In this document: in pieces, positions 8,442 to 18,069 of the stretch
Position numbering within the stretch: position 1 is the first letter of the stretch
Layout: every line of letters starts with the position of its first letter
From: a virus
Length of the DNA stretch: 64,000 bases
Direction: 5' to 3' (one strand)
IMG/VR virus record: IMGVR_UViG_3300004369_000013
Location: 1 to 64,000 of that record
Notes under the pieces: model-generated
What the model was told of the DNA's origin: nothing
What the model saw: only the letters and a program-made list of their open reading frames with translations
Databases searched by the model: none
Position numbers and translations under genes: made by a program

Positions 8442-9031
8442 ATTGCACCTATTGCTTTACTCCAATTAGACAAAGCCCAGTGCCCAATACCACAAGCATC
8501 TGCTACATCATTATCTGTAATTGTTCTATCATAAATAGTATTAATAAACTTTATTGTTCTTTCTTTACGAAGATTTCTTTCGTATGACTTATACCAAGAA
8601 ACAGACTTTCCAGGATTAGCAGAGCGAATTGCCAACTGCTCTTCTTTAGATATCTTCTTGTTATTAATAAAGTTTTGCCATGTGATAGGTGATACCTTGC
8701 CGATTACTTCTGTTTCTGATTGCCCTGCTGCTCCCAGAATAGCACCTTGCACAAGAGCAAGATCTGCAGCAGTCTTAGGGCTATTCATAAAAACAGTATG
8801 CTCAATAATGATTGCCCTAAATCCCTCATAGTGATCAAAAAATGCTTTTACTTTTTTGCCAGCATCCATTACTTTTTCATAAATATCTTTGCCCTCAAAA
8901 TTAATTTTTCCTACGGTACCTAGTGTTTTTTGTTTAGTATCAAACAAAGCAAAAGCAAGACTGTTAGTGCTGGCATCAATAGCACAAATAGTATCTGGCA
9001 TTAATGGAACGCCCCACTTACTCTTGTTCAT
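8438..9031 (-). CDS. RuvC-like Holliday junction resolvase
   Basis: About 197 residues with an RNase H fold. Catalytic acids are placed as in RuvC: Asp in ICAIDASTNS near the N-terminus, Glu in IIIEHT in the middle, and Asp in DNDVADACGIGHWAL near the C-terminus. It would resolve branched recombination or replication intermediates before packaging. I used the ATG at 9031 (AAAGGA 10 nt upstream, inside the preceding gene). An ATG at 9001 (MPDTICAID) is the alternative and would give a start more typical of RuvC. Confidence 0.85.
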   Translation of the reverse strand: MNKSKWGVPLMPDTICAIDASTNSLAFALFDTKQKTLGTVGKINFEGKDIYEKVMDAGKKVKAFFDHYEGFRAIIIEHTVFMNSPKTAADLALVQGAILGAAGQSETEVIGKVSPITWQNFINNKKISKEEQLAIRSANPGKSVSWYKSYERNLRKERTIKFINTIYDRTITDNDVADACGIGHWALSNWSKAIGAI

Positions 9032-9308
9032 AATCAAAAAATCCTTTCAATTGCTTCAATATTTTATCTACTTCTTTTTTATTTACATTGCAATTGGGGC
9101 AAAATCCAAAATCATTATATATAGACAACTGCTCTCCACAACCACCAAGACAAAGTCTTTTTTTACCTATTCTATTTTGTCTGCGAGTTATTTGATATCT
9201 TTCGGCTATCTTTGCTTTTGTTGCTTCTTCTCTACAAGAACTTCCGCAATAAATTTGATAACTTACTTTTGGCTTAAATGGGCTATCGCACCTTTCACAT
9301 AATTTCAC
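9018..9308 (-). CDS. Zinc-finger protein with two Cys clusters
   Basis: 96 residues with CERC and YCGSSC near the N-terminus, then CLGGCG and CPNC in the second half, giving two likely four-Cys zinc sites. A basic linker (AERYQITRRQNRIGKKR) separates them. Likely binds nucleic acid or acts as a structural partner of the replication and recombination proteins around it. GTG start with GAGGA 9 nt upstream; it overlaps the RuvC-like gene by 14 nt. Confidence 0.75.
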   Translation of the reverse strand: MKLCERCDSPFKPKVSYQIYCGSSCREEATKAKIAERYQITRRQNRIGKKRLCLGGCGEQLSIYNDFGFCPNCNVNKKEVDKILKQLKGFFDYEQE

Positions 9309-9313
9309 ATTGA

Positions 9314-10174
9314 TTAATCCTCTTCGTCTTTTAATAATACCAACGGTTTAATCTTTATTGTGCCTGTCCCTGCTTCGGCACACGCTTTTTGAATTGGACA
9401 CACCTTGCAAATTTTTGAATTTGAGCGATATGGAATTTCTGGCAATTGTTGATCTTTCCAATTTTTATAAACTACTCTCATCCACTCAAAAGCCTGTTCT
9501 ACCCAATTACGATAATGCTCATTTACCACTACAGGCAACGTAAGTAACTCATGGTTATTTTTATTTTCATAAATCATAACGCCTTTACGAATCTTTAAAA
9601 CCTTCATATACATTAATAACTGCATTAAGTGACCCATCTTAGGTCGTCTACTTATTTTTTTATATTGAAAACCATCGTTAGGCATTGTCTTTATTTCGCC
9701 AAGAAGTCTTTCGCCCTTGTAGTCAAGCATGACATCCCCGTATCCATCAAATGGCGGATCATCAGTTTTAACTCTAAACTCCATTGCTGGATGAGTTTGC
9801 TTATTATACTTTCTTGGTAGTGGATCAAACTCCATGTCTTGTGCAAGCAGACCAGAGGCTGCTATTGCTTCTTGTATTCTTTCATGTCCAAGACTTCCCT
9901 GTGTTCTGTTTGCTACACCAAAAGCGTCTGCATTATCATAAAATATTTGCCCCTCAAAAGCCAAATACCAATACCTTGGACACTCTCCAGAACCATAGGT
10001 TAAGTTTGATGCAGAAAAATTATTCTTCTTTGTAAATTTTGGTTTTGTTTTAGCAAGATAGCCAGAGTTGATTGCCTCTACTAAGCCTTCAACAAAATCT
10101 TCATCCTCTGCGGTATTCTTAACCTTGCCCTGATTATTTTTAATCATAACTTGCTTTAATAAATTTTTAGCCAT
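9314..10174 (-). CDS. Cas4-like PD-(D/E)XK nuclease with iron-sulphur cysteines
   Basis: 286 residues. The nuclease core has Asp in FDGYGDVMLDY and Glu-x-Lys in LLGEIKTM. An N-terminal Cys (SGECPRYWY) and a C-terminal cluster (CKVCPIQKAC) match the 4Fe-4S site of Cas4/AddB-type nucleases. It would act as a 5' or 3' DNA exonuclease in recombination alongside RecA and the resolvase. No CRISPR array or cas1/cas2 is present, so this is a phage recombination nuclease. ATG with AAAGGA upstream and its own promoter-like box. Confidence 0.85.
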   Translation of the reverse strand: MAKNLLKQVMIKNNQGKVKNTAEDEDFVEGLVEAINSGYLAKTKPKFTKKNNFSASNLTYGSGECPRYWYLAFEGQIFYDNADAFGVANRTQGSLGHERIQEAIAASGLLAQDMEFDPLPRKYNKQTHPAMEFRVKTDDPPFDGYGDVMLDYKGERLLGEIKTMPNDGFQYKKISRRPKMGHLMQLLMYMKVLKIRKGVMIYENKNNHELLTLPVVVNEHYRNWVEQAFEWMRVVYKNWKDQQLPEIPYRSNSKICKVCPIQKACAEAGTGTIKIKPLVLLKDEED

Positions 10175-10196
10175 TGTTTATCCTTTGTTTGTACTA

Positions 10197-10205
10197 AGTA
10201 TAGCA
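10197..10205 (-). promoter_or_regulatory. Extended -10 box before the Cas4-like gene
   Basis: TGCTATACT on the minus strand, 22 nt before the ATG, in one of the few gaps within the replication block. No -35 box is seen. Confidence 0.5.
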
Positions 10206-10207
10206 GG

Positions 10208-10513
10208 TTAGCGGATTATGTATTTAAGCGCTGATACCAAGTTGTTGATTGAATCTGCTGCCGTGAAATATATGTTCTTTTTTGCTCTGTCCGACTTGTC
10301 AACGTTGGCCATCCAAGTTGCTTTAAATGACATTTTTGCAGCAATGGCTTGTAAGCGAACTATTTCAACCGTAGCCACATTAAGAGGTATGTCTGGTTTA
10401 ATTATAATCTTGGCAATAAAGGTAAGTGCTGTGGTCAACTCCTCATCTTGCATATAGTCTGCTATCTCTGCCAAACCATTTACCATATCTATTGTTGTTT
10501 GCTGTTGCTCCAT
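10208..10513 (-). CDS. Conserved phage protein of unknown function
   Basis: 101 residues, mostly helical. The conserved-looking middle (PDIPLNVATVEIVRLQAIAAKMSFKA) and end (FTAADSINNLVSALKY) resemble hypothetical proteins next to recombination genes in actinophages. No catalytic motif. Its ATG overlaps the previous TAA (TAATG), so it is made together with the nuclease-like protein before it. Confidence 0.75.
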   Translation of the reverse strand: MEQQQTTIDMVNGLAEIADYMQDEELTTALTFIAKIIIKPDIPLNVATVEIVRLQAIAAKMSFKATWMANVDKSDRAKKNIYFTAADSINNLVSALKYIIR

Positions 10514-10794
10514 TATTCCTCCATTATGTTTTCTAGTATACTCATTTCAATTATAGCAAGTCTTACCTTTGCGTTACCCTCGCCCATTACGACCACTATT
10601 GCTGGATCTTTGCCATTTTTCATGGCATCTGTAGTAGCCTTAGCCCAAACCTCTTTATTTAAAGTAAAAGACTTTCCAACTTCTTTAAAATCTACAACAA
10701 AAGTTTTCCAAGAAGCATCACCTTTTTGGGTATTGCGTCCAGAATTTTTGTGCTGTTTAGCACCAATTCTTTTGCTTTCGCTTTTCTCAGTCAT
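10513..10794 (-). CDS. Possible PD-(D/E)XK-like or Holliday junction resolvase-like protein
   Basis: 93 residues. GAKQHKNSGRN followed by KGDASWKTFVVDFKE gives an Asp and a DxK-like FVVDFKE that could be a minimal nuclease site. Proteins of this form have been labelled resolvase-like in other phages, as I recall, but this is weakly supported. The second half (IVVVMGEGNAKVRLAIIE) is a beta-rich core. Its start overlaps the stop of the preceding small zinc-finger gene by 8 nt. Confidence 0.5.
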   Translation of the reverse strand: MTEKSESKRIGAKQHKNSGRNTQKGDASWKTFVVDFKEVGKSFTLNKEVWAKATTDAMKNGKDPAIVVVMGEGNAKVRLAIIEMSILENIMEE

Positions 10795-10963
10795 TTTTTT
10801 TTACTTTTTTATATCCTTTTTTAAATAACATTACTTCTGATAAATGTTTTTCTGAACACATCCAAGATGCCATACCAGCATCCATATAAACTCTCATAGT
10901 TTTTACTTCTTTTTTGCAAGTTTTACAAGGAAACTTTCCTTCGTATGTGCTGTAATTATTCAT
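10787..10963 (-). CDS. 58-residue zinc-finger protein
   Basis: CKTC at residues 13-16 and C36-x3-H40 form a likely single zinc site. The end is strongly basic (KKGYKKVKKND). The segment MDAGMASWMCSEKHL looks conserved in small actinophage proteins. The ATG lies inside the recA stop region (8-nt overlap) and its own stop overlaps the next gene. Nucleic-acid binding is inferred. Confidence 0.75.
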   Translation of the reverse strand: MNNYSTYEGKFPCKTCKKEVKTMRVYMDAGMASWMCSEKHLSEVMLFKKGYKKVKKND

Positions 10964-11966
10964 TTAACTTAGACTTAATTGATTCTTGCAAGTCAAGATC
11001 CTCTCTAACACGATTAACAAATGCTTCCTTGCCTTGGACTTTTGTGCCATCGGGAAGTATGTACCAGGCTCCTGTGCGCTCTACGATACCGTTTAGTTCT
11101 GCTGTAGTAACCAGGTCGCCAATGGTGTCAAGACCAATATTGTCACCTCTGAAGTAAAAATCATACTCACCAGACTGGAACCCTGGAGAGGTTTTAGAGA
11201 ACTGGAGTTCCCATTTAATAGTTCTACCAATTTTTTCTTCAATTAACTTATCTCCTACCTTAATTTTTCCTTTAATTGCTTGGTTATCTGACTCGGAACT
11301 AAATAACTTAATTATGCAAGAAGAATAAAATTTAGTGGCCTGACCACCAGAAGGCTGCTGGCTAGTGTACATAGCATTAATATTATTACGAGACTGACTA
11401 ATAAGAACAAGTAGGGTAGGCTTAACTTTGTTGTTAGCATAATTAAGCATTTTCCATGCGTTACTAAAGTCACGGGACTCTGCTCCAATTTGTTTTGTAT
11501 TTTCCAAAGCCTTCATTTCATCAGTGTCTTTCTCAAAATAAATGGCAGGAAGCATTGATGTAATGGAGTCTATTACAATTAAATCAACCCCAGCATTCAT
11601 TAGTCCGACACCAACATCTACCATATCGCTAATAGTTCTTGCTTGTGAGTAGATTAGTTTTTCTGGATCTACCCCCATCCGTCTGGCCCAATCTTCTGAG
11701 TATGACATTTCTGAATCAATCCAGGCACACAGTTTTCCTTCTGCCTGTGCTAAGGCAATCATTTGAAGGCACATAGAAGACTTTGCAGAAGACTTGGAGC
11801 CCCAGATAAGCACTTGTCTGCCATATGGAAGACCACCACCCAGTGCACGGTTTAAACCAAAACTAGGAGTAGGTTGATATTCGTAGTTAACTCCTACGCC
11901 ACTTCCTAATCTTTTTCTTAACTTAGGGTCTAACTGTGCTAACGCTTCTTCTATACTAACTGACAT
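10956..11966 (-). CDS. recA: RecA-like recombinase
   Basis: 336 residues. Walker A is LIWGSKSSAKSS (about 52-63); Walker B is LIVIDSITS (about 132). The ATPase core continues with LVLISQSRNN and a SGGQATKFYSSCII segment. It is shorter at both ends than bacterial RecA, as usual for phage versions, and catalyses strand exchange. I chose ATG at 11966 with GGAGG 6 nt upstream over an ATG two codons earlier. It overlaps dnaE by 11 nt. Confidence 0.92.
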   Translation of the reverse strand: MSVSIEEALAQLDPKLRKRLGSGVGVNYEYQPTPSFGLNRALGGGLPYGRQVLIWGSKSSAKSSMCLQMIALAQAEGKLCAWIDSEMSYSEDWARRMGVDPEKLIYSQARTISDMVDVGVGLMNAGVDLIVIDSITSMLPAIYFEKDTDEMKALENTKQIGAESRDFSNAWKMLNYANNKVKPTLLVLISQSRNNINAMYTSQQPSGGQATKFYSSCIIKLFSSESDNQAIKGKIKVGDKLIEEKIGRTIKWELQFSKTSPGFQSGEYDFYFRGDNIGLDTIGDLVTTAELNGIVERTGAWYILPDGTKVQGKEAFVNRVREDLDLQESIKSKLNE

Positions 11967-14900
11967 GTACATCCTCCAATGTTACAGTTCCGTCTTTAGT
12001 TTTGCCAAAATTAAACTTATAATATTTGCCCTCTTGAATATGCATGTATGCTTTTGGAAAAGAAGTTGGAAATACTAAAATTGAATGAAGATCTCTTTTC
12101 GTATCTGCCAGAGTGAGCGAAGCCATTTTTTTTCCAGTCTTAGTAACCCTAGGCTTAAAGGAAACTACAAACATTTCATCATCTTTAAATGGCAATTGCT
12201 TGTATCCTAAAAACTTAACAAGAGCATGCGATGATTCTTTTATTTCTTCAGACGGTATGAAAGATACAATCCGATTATCGCTACAAAGAACCAAATAAGA
12301 GCGACCTGTCTCAATAGTTGTATTTTCATCGTCAAATATACCCACAGACCCAGTTTTGTCCAAAATTTCAACTCGTGACCATCCTTTTCCTCTTTTAATT
12401 GCCTTAGCCATTCCCAATAAAATAAATGCACCCTTTTCTTCAAAGTCACAAACGTCTTGAATAAAAGCATAGTAGTGTGAGGGAATTGAAAGATTAAACT
12501 CTGGAAGATTTAAATACTCATAAATGTTTTCTTTAATTTCTAAATCATTTCTAGGATTATCTGGAAAAGTTGCAGCCCCTACTAATCTCATTGACGATAA
12601 AGCACGACTGTTAACACCATTACCTTTTGTAAAAGTAAAATCTTCAAGTTCTTTATAAGATTTAAACGGTCTTGCTGCAATATACTTGTTTGCAATATTG
12701 CTAGATATGTATTTAATTCCAGTCAACCCAAACCTTATGCCTTTACCTTCAATCTTAAAATCTAGATCAGAATCATTAATATGTGGGAGTTTGATTGATA
12801 TACCCATACGTTTTGCTTCAATCAAATATTCTGTGCGTCCATCTTTATCTTTTTCGTTTTTAAGAAGGGCAAACATAAATTCAAGCGGATAATAATACTT
12901 TAACCACGCCGTCCAATATGAGAGCGTAGAATAAGCAACCGCATGACTTTTGTTGAACGAATATCCCGCATGCGCTTCAAAGTCCTGCCATAAATCACGA
13001 GCCTGATTGGGAGTAATATAGGCAGAAGCACCAGCAATAAAACGTTCTTTGTAGATATCAAATTCTTTAGCATCCTTCTTTTTTCCAATAATTTTTCTAA
13101 CCTTGTCTGCTTCAGACATGGACATTTGCCCAAGGTGTACGCATGCCTGCATGACTTGCTCTTGATAAAGAATGCAACCATAGGTGTCCTCCGTATAGGG
13201 TTTTAATATCTGGTGTAAATAGGATACAGCCTGTTTTCCATGTTTACGGTCAACATAGTCCTTTCCAATAGTATTCATGGCACCTGGACGAACAAGGGCA
13301 TTAGATGCTGCAAGTTCATCAAAGTTCTTTACGCCCATTTTAACCAATAGGTTTGTATACGGTGTTGCTTCACATTGGAATACACCCTTTGTATACCCGT
13401 CCGAGAGCATCTCGTAAACTTTTGCATCTGCTAAGTCTAAAGATAGTAGATCTATTTCTTTGTAATGATTTTCCTTTATCATTGCAACTGCATCCTGAAT
13501 AACACTTAATGTTTTTAAGCCAAGTGCATCAATTTTAATTAAACCAATCTTTTCGGCCTCTTGCATATCAACACCAACCACAGGTATGCGACTGTCTGAT
13601 CCAGGAGAGGAGCGAGTTTCTAGTGGTGCATACCTAAAGATTGGGTCCTTACTAGTGACCACGCCAGCAGCATGAATACCAGTGCCCCTAATACGGCCTC
13701 GCAATTGCTCTCCGTAAACTTCTACCTCTGGATACTTTTCTCTAAACCATTCTGTGGTTTTTGATCTACAAAAATCATCCCAGGTGTCAACTAACTTTAA
13801 AACTTTATTAACATCTGTTAGTGGAATGTCCAATATTCTTGCAACATCTCTTACCACGCCTTTGTCTTTAAACTCCATAAAGGTTGCAATAGAAGCAACG
13901 TGTCTGTATTGTCTAACCAAATAGTCTTTTACTTCATCTCGGCGAGTATCTTGAATGTCTGTATCAATATCTGGAAAGTCATTACGCTCTGGATTAATAA
14001 AACGGAAAAACAGCAAGCCGTGCTTTATTGGATCAATTGTGGTGATGCCAAGTAAATAACAAACCAAAGAGCCAGCAGATGACCCACGACCTGGACCTAC
14101 AAGGATTCCTTCTTTCTTTGCCCAATTAATCATATTGCTTACCACAAGAAAATATGATGCAAACTTTTTATCACGAATAATTTCTAGTTCTTCATTAAGC
14201 CTTTGCTCATAGACATCATTCCCAATCCAACTGTTTGTAAGTTTTTTTTCTTCAAGTCCTGCGAATGCTAGGCTTGATAACTCTTTATCTGGATTTTTAT
14301 ATTGAACTGGAAGAAGATTTAAACCATCTTGAATGTTATATTCTTCTACTGTATCTGCTAACAGTAAGGTATTTGAGTAAATGTCTTCTCTATCAATACC
14401 CTGTTTTTGCATGGCAGCCTTTATCTCATCATAAGACAAAAGATGAATATCAAATTTGTTAAAAGTAATATCCCTGTTTTCGCCATAAAGGTAGTCAAGT
14501 CTGTCCATCATAGAAGAATGCTTTTTGGATTTTGCATAAGTTGTGTCTTTTTGAACTTTAGTATGTGTATTTAATAATAACTTAAATTCTTGAACTTCTC
14601 TTTGAGATGTGTCTGAGTGATGGCAGTCTGGAGTTACAACAGCCTTTATATCAAACTCATCTGCAAGTTCAAGTAAATATTTATTTATTTCGGGGGTATT
14701 GTGTGGCATAACCTCAATGTAATAATCAACACCAAAATTATCTTTAAACCATTTAATGTGTTTTTTTGCAATTGCAAACTCTTGCTCTTCTAATGCTTTA
14801 ACAAGAACGCTACTTGGACAAGCAGATGTAACAATAATACCTTCTTTGTATTTTTCTAATATTGCAAAGTCAAATCTTGGCTTTTTAAAAAATCCATCAG

Positions 14901-15243
14901 TCCATGCAATCTCGCTAATCTTATTAAGATTTTCCAAACCTTTTTGGTTCTTGGCTAGAAGGATAATGTGGTTGTAGACAAGATCTTGTTGACCTTCTCT
15001 TTCAGACTTATCTCGTGTATCAGATATGTCTGCACACATGTATCCTTCTAGACCTAGAATTGGCTTAATGCCCTTTGCTTTTGCAATACGGTGCAGTTCC
15101 CTATGCCCAGATAAAGTACCGTGGTCGGTGATAGCAATTGCTGGCATCCCCAACTCAACTGCACGGTTCACGTATTCTTCTGGAGTAGCAATCCCATCAA
15201 ACAAACTAAAATGGGTGTGGACATGTAAGCCTACGTAGTTCAT
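11956..15243 (-). CDS. dnaE: DNA polymerase III alpha subunit (C-family replicase)
   Basis: 1,095 residues, near the length of bacterial DnaE. The N-terminal PHP domain keeps its metal ligands (H7, H9 in HVHTHFSL; ITDHG; GLEGYM; TPDCHH), so it may proofread. The palm has GRGSSAGSLVCYLLG and FPDIDTD with the DxD acids; a third acid is likely in IKIDALGLK. A helix-hairpin-helix region and a C-terminal OB-like segment follow. No epsilon exonuclease or clamp gene is in the window. The ATG at 15243 follows the previous TAA by one base; the longer frame start would overlap the ssDNA-binding gene. Confidence 0.95.
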   Translation of the reverse strand: MNYVGLHVHTHFSLFDGIATPEEYVNRAVELGMPAIAITDHGTLSGHRELHRIAKAKGIKPILGLEGYMCADISDTRDKSEREGQQDLVYNHIILLAKNQKGLENLNKISEIAWTDGFFKKPRFDFAILEKYKEGIIVTSACPSSVLVKALEEQEFAIAKKHIKWFKDNFGVDYYIEVMPHNTPEINKYLLELADEFDIKAVVTPDCHHSDTSQREVQEFKLLLNTHTKVQKDTTYAKSKKHSSMMDRLDYLYGENRDITFNKFDIHLLSYDEIKAAMQKQGIDREDIYSNTLLLADTVEEYNIQDGLNLLPVQYKNPDKELSSLAFAGLEEKKLTNSWIGNDVYEQRLNEELEIIRDKKFASYFLVVSNMINWAKKEGILVGPGRGSSAGSLVCYLLGITTIDPIKHGLLFFRFINPERNDFPDIDTDIQDTRRDEVKDYLVRQYRHVASIATFMEFKDKGVVRDVARILDIPLTDVNKVLKLVDTWDDFCRSKTTEWFREKYPEVEVYGEQLRGRIRGTGIHAAGVVTSKDPIFRYAPLETRSSPGSDSRIPVVGVDMQEAEKIGLIKIDALGLKTLSVIQDAVAMIKENHYKEIDLLSLDLADAKVYEMLSDGYTKGVFQCEATPYTNLLVKMGVKNFDELAASNALVRPGAMNTIGKDYVDRKHGKQAVSYLHQILKPYTEDTYGCILYQEQVMQACVHLGQMSMSEADKVRKIIGKKKDAKEFDIYKERFIAGASAYITPNQARDLWQDFEAHAGYSFNKSHAVAYSTLSYWTAWLKYYYPLEFMFALLKNEKDKDGRTEYLIEAKRMGISIKLPHINDSDLDFKIEGKGIRFGLTGIKYISSNIANKYIAARPFKSYKELEDFTFTKGNGVNSRALSSMRLVGAATFPDNPRNDLEIKENIYEYLNLPEFNLSIPSHYYAFIQDVCDFEEKGAFILLGMAKAIKRGKGWSRVEILDKTGSVGIFDDENTTIETGRSYLVLCSDNRIVSFIPSEEIKESSHALVKFLGYKQLPFKDDEMFVVSFKPRVTKTGKKMASLTLADTKRDLHSILVFPTSFPKAYMHIQEGKYYKFNFGKTKDGTVTLEDVHVS

Positions 15244-15244
15244 C

Positions 15245-15901
15245 TTACCAATCAGCGTTGGTAGCAGATGAAGATGTTGGACCGTCAAAACCTAAGTAAA
15301 ATGCTTCCTGTTCAGCGTAAGGAATTTTCCTTAGCGCTAATTCAAGAGGATAAGGCTTGTGTGCTGACCAGTCAAATGGCTCTGCGTCTGGCGCTCCAGG
15401 AATAGTTGTGTAACTTGTCTCAGTTCCCTGGCCATTACGTTTTACTTTCCAGACTACGTTTGAAATGCTTCCTGTTTCAAGAGCATACTCACGGATTGTA
15501 TTAAATGCTGATTGCTTACTTACACCCATTGACCAGATAGCCACGTAAGGTGGTTCAATGCCATCGTCAACTAGAACATTGCAATAGAAACGAAGACGTG
15601 CTCTCCAGCCAGCCTTTGGATCTTTACGGTGCATTTCTTCTGCCCAGTCACGACCTTCTGATTCCATTGTATCTACAGCCTTACGCTTATAGTCCTTTGG
15701 ATTTGTGTGTTCTTTAACAACTAGTGCAAGACCACGTTCTGCATTATAATTTGCAGAGTCTTCATCTAGTTCCTCAACGAAACGAATTTTTGCGGATTGG
15801 CCATCGGCAAGTTTTAACCATCTCACCTTTGGCGAATTTTCATCATACTTTGGCTTGTCAACTAGGGCATTAATATTTTTTAGTCCCTTTACAATAGTCA
15901 T
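15245..15901 (-). CDS. Probable single-stranded DNA-binding protein
   Basis: 218 residues. A basic N-terminal region, a beta-rich OB-like core (SAKIRFVEEL, ARLRFYCNVLVDDG, YVAIWSMGVSK) and an acidic, flexible end resemble phage gp32-like ssDNA-binding proteins. The position directly before dnaE supports a role in the replication fork. No zinc site is evident. ATG with AAGGAG 10 nt upstream. Confidence 0.65.
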   Translation of the reverse strand: MTIVKGLKNINALVDKPKYDENSPKVRWLKLADGQSAKIRFVEELDEDSANYNAERGLALVVKEHTNPKDYKRKAVDTMESEGRDWAEEMHRKDPKAGWRARLRFYCNVLVDDGIEPPYVAIWSMGVSKQSAFNTIREYALETGSISNVVWKVKRNGQGTETSYTTIPGAPDAEPFDWSAHKPYPLELALRKIPYAEQEAFYLGFDGPTSSSATNADW

Positions 15902-15929
15902 ATTATTTTTTCTCCTTTTGTTATTGATT

Positions 15930-16862
15930 TTATTTTAGCATACCAACGATAGAATTGTCAAACTTAAACTCAAGTTTTTTAATTGCCTCATCGTCCATAT
16001 CGCCTATATCTTTATATTTTTTATCTATATATACGGGAGTTACAACTGGACCAAGTTTTTCAATTAACTTATCTTTCATTATTACTCCTGCATCATCGTT
16101 ATCTGCAATCAAAACAATGCCATTAAAATACTTCTCTAATAGCCTAATTTGCGCTGCAGAAACATTAGCCCCCAACGTAGCCACGGCGGGGAATCCCACT
16201 TGATCTAGTCTAATTGCATCAAACGATGACTCCACTAAGTATACTACGTTTGATGTTTTTACTCTGTGTAAATTAAAAAGAGTTTTTCCTTTTGGTAATC
16301 CTGGAGTATTTTTAAACTCTTTGCCCTCAACAGTTCTAGCAACAAACCCTATACACACTCCATCTGGTGAGTGTACTGGAACTGTTACGGAGTCTTGTCT
16401 TTCAGAATACCCAAGCACAAACTTTTCTATTGATTTTTTTGTTATTTGTCTTCCTTCAAAATACCTGAGTGCTCTTGGAGACTCTAATGCTTGATTGTTT
16501 AATCTTTTAATTAGCAATTGATCATATTGAACAAACTCTGGTTTATCTATTAGTGCTTTATTTATAGAGTCCTCAATATTTGTTTTCTGCTCTTTACTTT
16601 TAATATATCTTATTGCCTCAAAGTATGTCCTATTAGATATATACATTACAAACTCAACAAGAGTTTTTGTGGTTTGACATCCAAAGCAAAAGAACAGCCC
16701 AGATTCTTTTGAAACTTCTCCAGCAGGTGTTCTATTATTATTATGATAAGGACAAAAGATTATATAGTCAGTACCATACTCTGCTTCTATGTCTATTCCT
16801 GCGCCAGTCAGTACCCTGTTTATTTGCTGCGCTGAATAAATATCTCTACTGTTTGTCTTCAT
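15930..16862 (-). CDS. dnaG: DnaG-type DNA primase
   Basis: 310 residues. An N-terminal zinc-binding domain (CPYHN, then CFGC) is followed by a TOPRIM catalytic domain: Glu in VYLVESSFDAIRL and the DxD in IVLIADNDDAG. It would lay RNA primers for the DnaE polymerase, working with the DnaB-type helicase next door. It is shorter than bacterial DnaG because it lacks the C-terminal helicase-interaction domain. I chose ATG 16862 over an upstream TTG. It overlaps the helicase by 17 nt. Confidence 0.92.
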   Translation of the reverse strand: MKTNSRDIYSAQQINRVLTGAGIDIEAEYGTDYIIFCPYHNNNRTPAGEVSKESGLFFCFGCQTTKTLVEFVMYISNRTYFEAIRYIKSKEQKTNIEDSINKALIDKPEFVQYDQLLIKRLNNQALESPRALRYFEGRQITKKSIEKFVLGYSERQDSVTVPVHSPDGVCIGFVARTVEGKEFKNTPGLPKGKTLFNLHRVKTSNVVYLVESSFDAIRLDQVGFPAVATLGANVSAAQIRLLEKYFNGIVLIADNDDAGVIMKDKLIEKLGPVVTPVYIDKKYKDIGDMDDEAIKKLEFKFDNSIVGMLK

Positions 16863-18069
16863 AGTCCTTGTATCTGTAATAACCTTTGTCAAAGTCTACC
16901 TGTACTAAAAAATCACCCATAAAACCATTTCTATTTTTTCTAAATACGCATTCAATAATATCACTATTTGTAGCACGACCAAGTGCCATGACCCAGTCAG
17001 CATCATATGCAATCTGTCTAGACCACGCTGTTTGCCCCAAAGTCGGAGGTGTAGAGAGATCTTTGACATCATCTGGGGTAGCAGAAGAAATGGCCATAAT
17101 AGGAACCTCTTCACTAATAGCCATAAGTTTAAGTTCTCTTGAAAGATTCTTCATTCTTACCGTTTCATTGTCAGACTTCTGGTTTGGACTCATAAGTTGT
17201 AAGTAGTCAACAATAACAAAATCTGGTTTGTATTGATCAATCTTTCCACGTATAACAGAAGGGGTTATATCTCCGCCATTGTCATTTGATATGATATGAA
17301 ATTCTGGTTTTCCTGCTAATTTTTGAGCATGCCATTTTTTAAGCATATCAATTTCTACTTCACCATTACTAAGTTTACGGTGAGACCAAAGTCCTTCGCC
17401 CATAATTGCAAACACACGATTACGAACTTCTGTTTCAGACATTTCAAGACTTATGATAAGTGGACTACGACCCTGCTTCCATGCTTGTACTGCAAAATAT
17501 AAAGCAAGCCAAGACTTTCCAATACCTGGATACGCTAAGAAAACGCCAAGTTGCCCTGGCATGATTCCAGAAGGCAGGTAATTGTCAAACCCTGGAAGCC
17601 CTGTTTTAATTCCAACATGCCCAAGGGCTTGCATCTTCTTTACATTTTCAAAGTACGCAACGGCTGAATCTAAATCTGTAACTTCAATATCTCTAATTGC
17701 AGATGTATTCTTTTTTAGTTCAGATGTTTTTGTGATTAACTGCTCAAGAGCGTTAGAACCATTTCCTACTTGAACTTCGGATGCTGCATTACGTAAAATA
17801 TCTTTTAGGCTATCAGTTAGGTACTCTGACTGTAATTCTTCAAGATGATGCTTTGTTGACCCTACACCATCTACCGTAGCAAAGTCTCTAAATTTTTCTA
17901 CTACTAAAGACATTGGAGGAACTGACTGATTATTTTCTGAATACAGCCTAATAAAATTCCATACATCGTTGTGCGTTCTTAAAAGATTTTCAACATTGGC
18001 CTGCAATAAAACATGGATTTGCCTATCATTAAGCACTGCTGTGATTAACTTTGCCTCTGTGTTATTCAC
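16846..18069 (-). CDS. dnaB: DnaB-type replicative helicase
   Basis: 407 residues. A helical N-terminal domain is followed by the RecA-like motor. Walker A is AYPGIGKSWLAL (about 187), Walker B is PDFVIVDYLQLMSP, and a sensor-like region GQTAWSRQIAYDADWV follows. It unwinds the fork as a hexamer and would pair with the adjacent primase. GTG start with AAGGAG 7 nt upstream, overlapping the preceding small gene by 8 nt. Confidence 0.94.
   Translation of the reverse strand: MNNTEAKLITAVLNDRQIHVLLQANVENLLRTHNDVWNFIRLYSENNQSVPPMSLVVEKFRDFATVDGVGSTKHHLEELQSEYLTDSLKDILRNAASEVQVGNGSNALEQLITKTSELKKNTSAIRDIEVTDLDSAVAYFENVKKMQALGHVGIKTGLPGFDNYLPSGIMPGQLGVFLAYPGIGKSWLALYFAVQAWKQGRSPLIISLEMSETEVRNRVFAIMGEGLWSHRKLSNGEVEIDMLKKWHAQKLAGKPEFHIISNDNGGDITPSVIRGKIDQYKPDFVIVDYLQLMSPNQKSDNETVRMKNLSRELKLMAISEEVPIMAISSATPDDVKDLSTPPTLGQTAWSRQIAYDADWVMALGRATNSDIIECVFRKNRNGFMGDFLVQVDFDKGYYRYKDYEDKQ

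Noticed and set aside
9314-10174. Cas4-like gene as a sign of a CRISPR system
   Set aside because: No repeats with spacers and no cas1 or cas2; it sits with phage recombination genes, where Cas4-like nucleases are common.
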